From: an uncultured Eubacteriales bacterium
GTDB lineage: Bacteria; Bacillota; Clostridia; Oscillospirales; CAG-272
NCBI GenBank assembly: GCA_900552255.1
Contig: URZF01000105.1
Location: 1-5,696, forward strand
DNA length: 5,696 bases
Reading direction: 5' to 3'
Shown: one piece after another, positions 5,658-5,696 of the stretch
Numbering within the stretch: position 1 is the first letter of the stretch
How the letters are laid out: every line of letters begins with the position of its first letter
Translations under genes and position numbers: made by a program
The notes under the pieces: generated by a model
Database searches by the model: none
The model's input: only the letters and a program-made list of their open reading frames with translations
Told to the model about the DNA's origin: nothing

Positions 5658-5696
5658 ATCCCTGTCGATACCCCCTCTACTTCATCAAGGAATATC
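5654..5696 (-). CDS. Possible 3' end of an upstream gene (only 13 codons visible)
   Basis: One minus-strand frame is open from the right edge and ends IFLDEVEGVSTGI at a TGA (5654-5656) that overlaps the ATG of the membrane-protein gene (5655-5657) in the ATGA arrangement typical of coupled genes. The other two minus-strand frames stop earlier within the edge. Thirteen residues are too few to name a product, and an open frame this short can arise by chance. The overlap geometry, and the otherwise weak ribosome binding site of the next gene, make a real gene end plausible. Confidence 0.35.
   Translation of the reverse strand, partial: IFLDEVEGVSTGI
5660..5677 (-). promoter_or_regulatory. Weak or badly spaced ribosome binding site of the membrane-protein gene
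   Basis: Upstream of the ATG at 5657 the minus strand offers AGGG at 5660-5663, only two bases from the start, and GAGGGGG at 5671-5677, thirteen bases away. Neither has the ideal spacing of about five to nine bases seen before the dipeptidase, rbgA and lepB. This fits initiation by ribosomes arriving from an upstream gene through the ATGA overlap, but the site could still work alone at a lower rate. Confidence 0.4.

Noticed and set aside
1..5696. Mobile elements, CRISPR repeats, tRNA or rRNA genes, riboswitches
   Set aside because: No transposase or integrase motifs, direct repeat series, tRNA-like cloverleaf or conserved riboswitch core was seen on reading both strands. Almost all of the window is coding.

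Overview
This window looks like a chromosomal housekeeping segment from a low-to-mid-GC-ancestry Gram-positive bacterium, most likely a GC-richer member of the Clostridia (Bacillota). The main evidence is the gene order signal peptidase I – RbgA/YlqF GTPase – RNase HII – YraN, which is a well-known Firmicutes neighbourhood. Strong AGGAGG-type ribosome binding sites and a lipoprotein with a Gram-positive-style N-terminus fit this. Codon use is rich in G and C at third positions across all genes, and I see no compositional break. The species cannot be named from the sequence alone.

Layout. At the left edge (about 2-529) a plus-strand gene, cut at its 5' end, encodes a small secreted lipoprotein of unknown function. 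It converges on a six-gene minus-strand cluster. The two are separated by a compact hairpin (540-560) with a T tract that can serve as a shared, bidirectional terminator. In transcription order (right to left), the minus-strand cluster begins with a trace of an upstream gene at the right edge (5654-5696), overlapping the next gene by ATGA. A 516-residue multipass membrane protein of unknown function follows (5657-4107). Then come signal peptidase I (4103-3510), the ribosome-assembly GTPase RbgA (3479-2610), RNase HII (2512-1898), YraN (1911-1528) and an M19-family dipeptidase (1497-568). Gaps between successive genes are -14, -1, 3, 30, 30 and 97 bases, so the set is probably one operon. The promoter would lie beyond the right edge.

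How the genes work together. Signal peptidase I releases exported proteins. RbgA promotes late 50S subunit assembly. RNase HII removes RNA-DNA hybrids and misincorporated ribonucleotides. YraN is a nuclease-fold protein of uncertain role that often travels with RNase HII. The dipeptidase probably recycles peptides. This is a growth-linked housekeeping operon rather than a single pathway.

I found no mobile element, CRISPR array, tRNA, rRNA, or evident defence or biosynthetic system. The points most worth a second look are the degenerate G4 motif of RbgA, the unknown membrane protein fused tightly to the front of the lepB cluster, and a hairpin in the only sizeable gap inside the operon.
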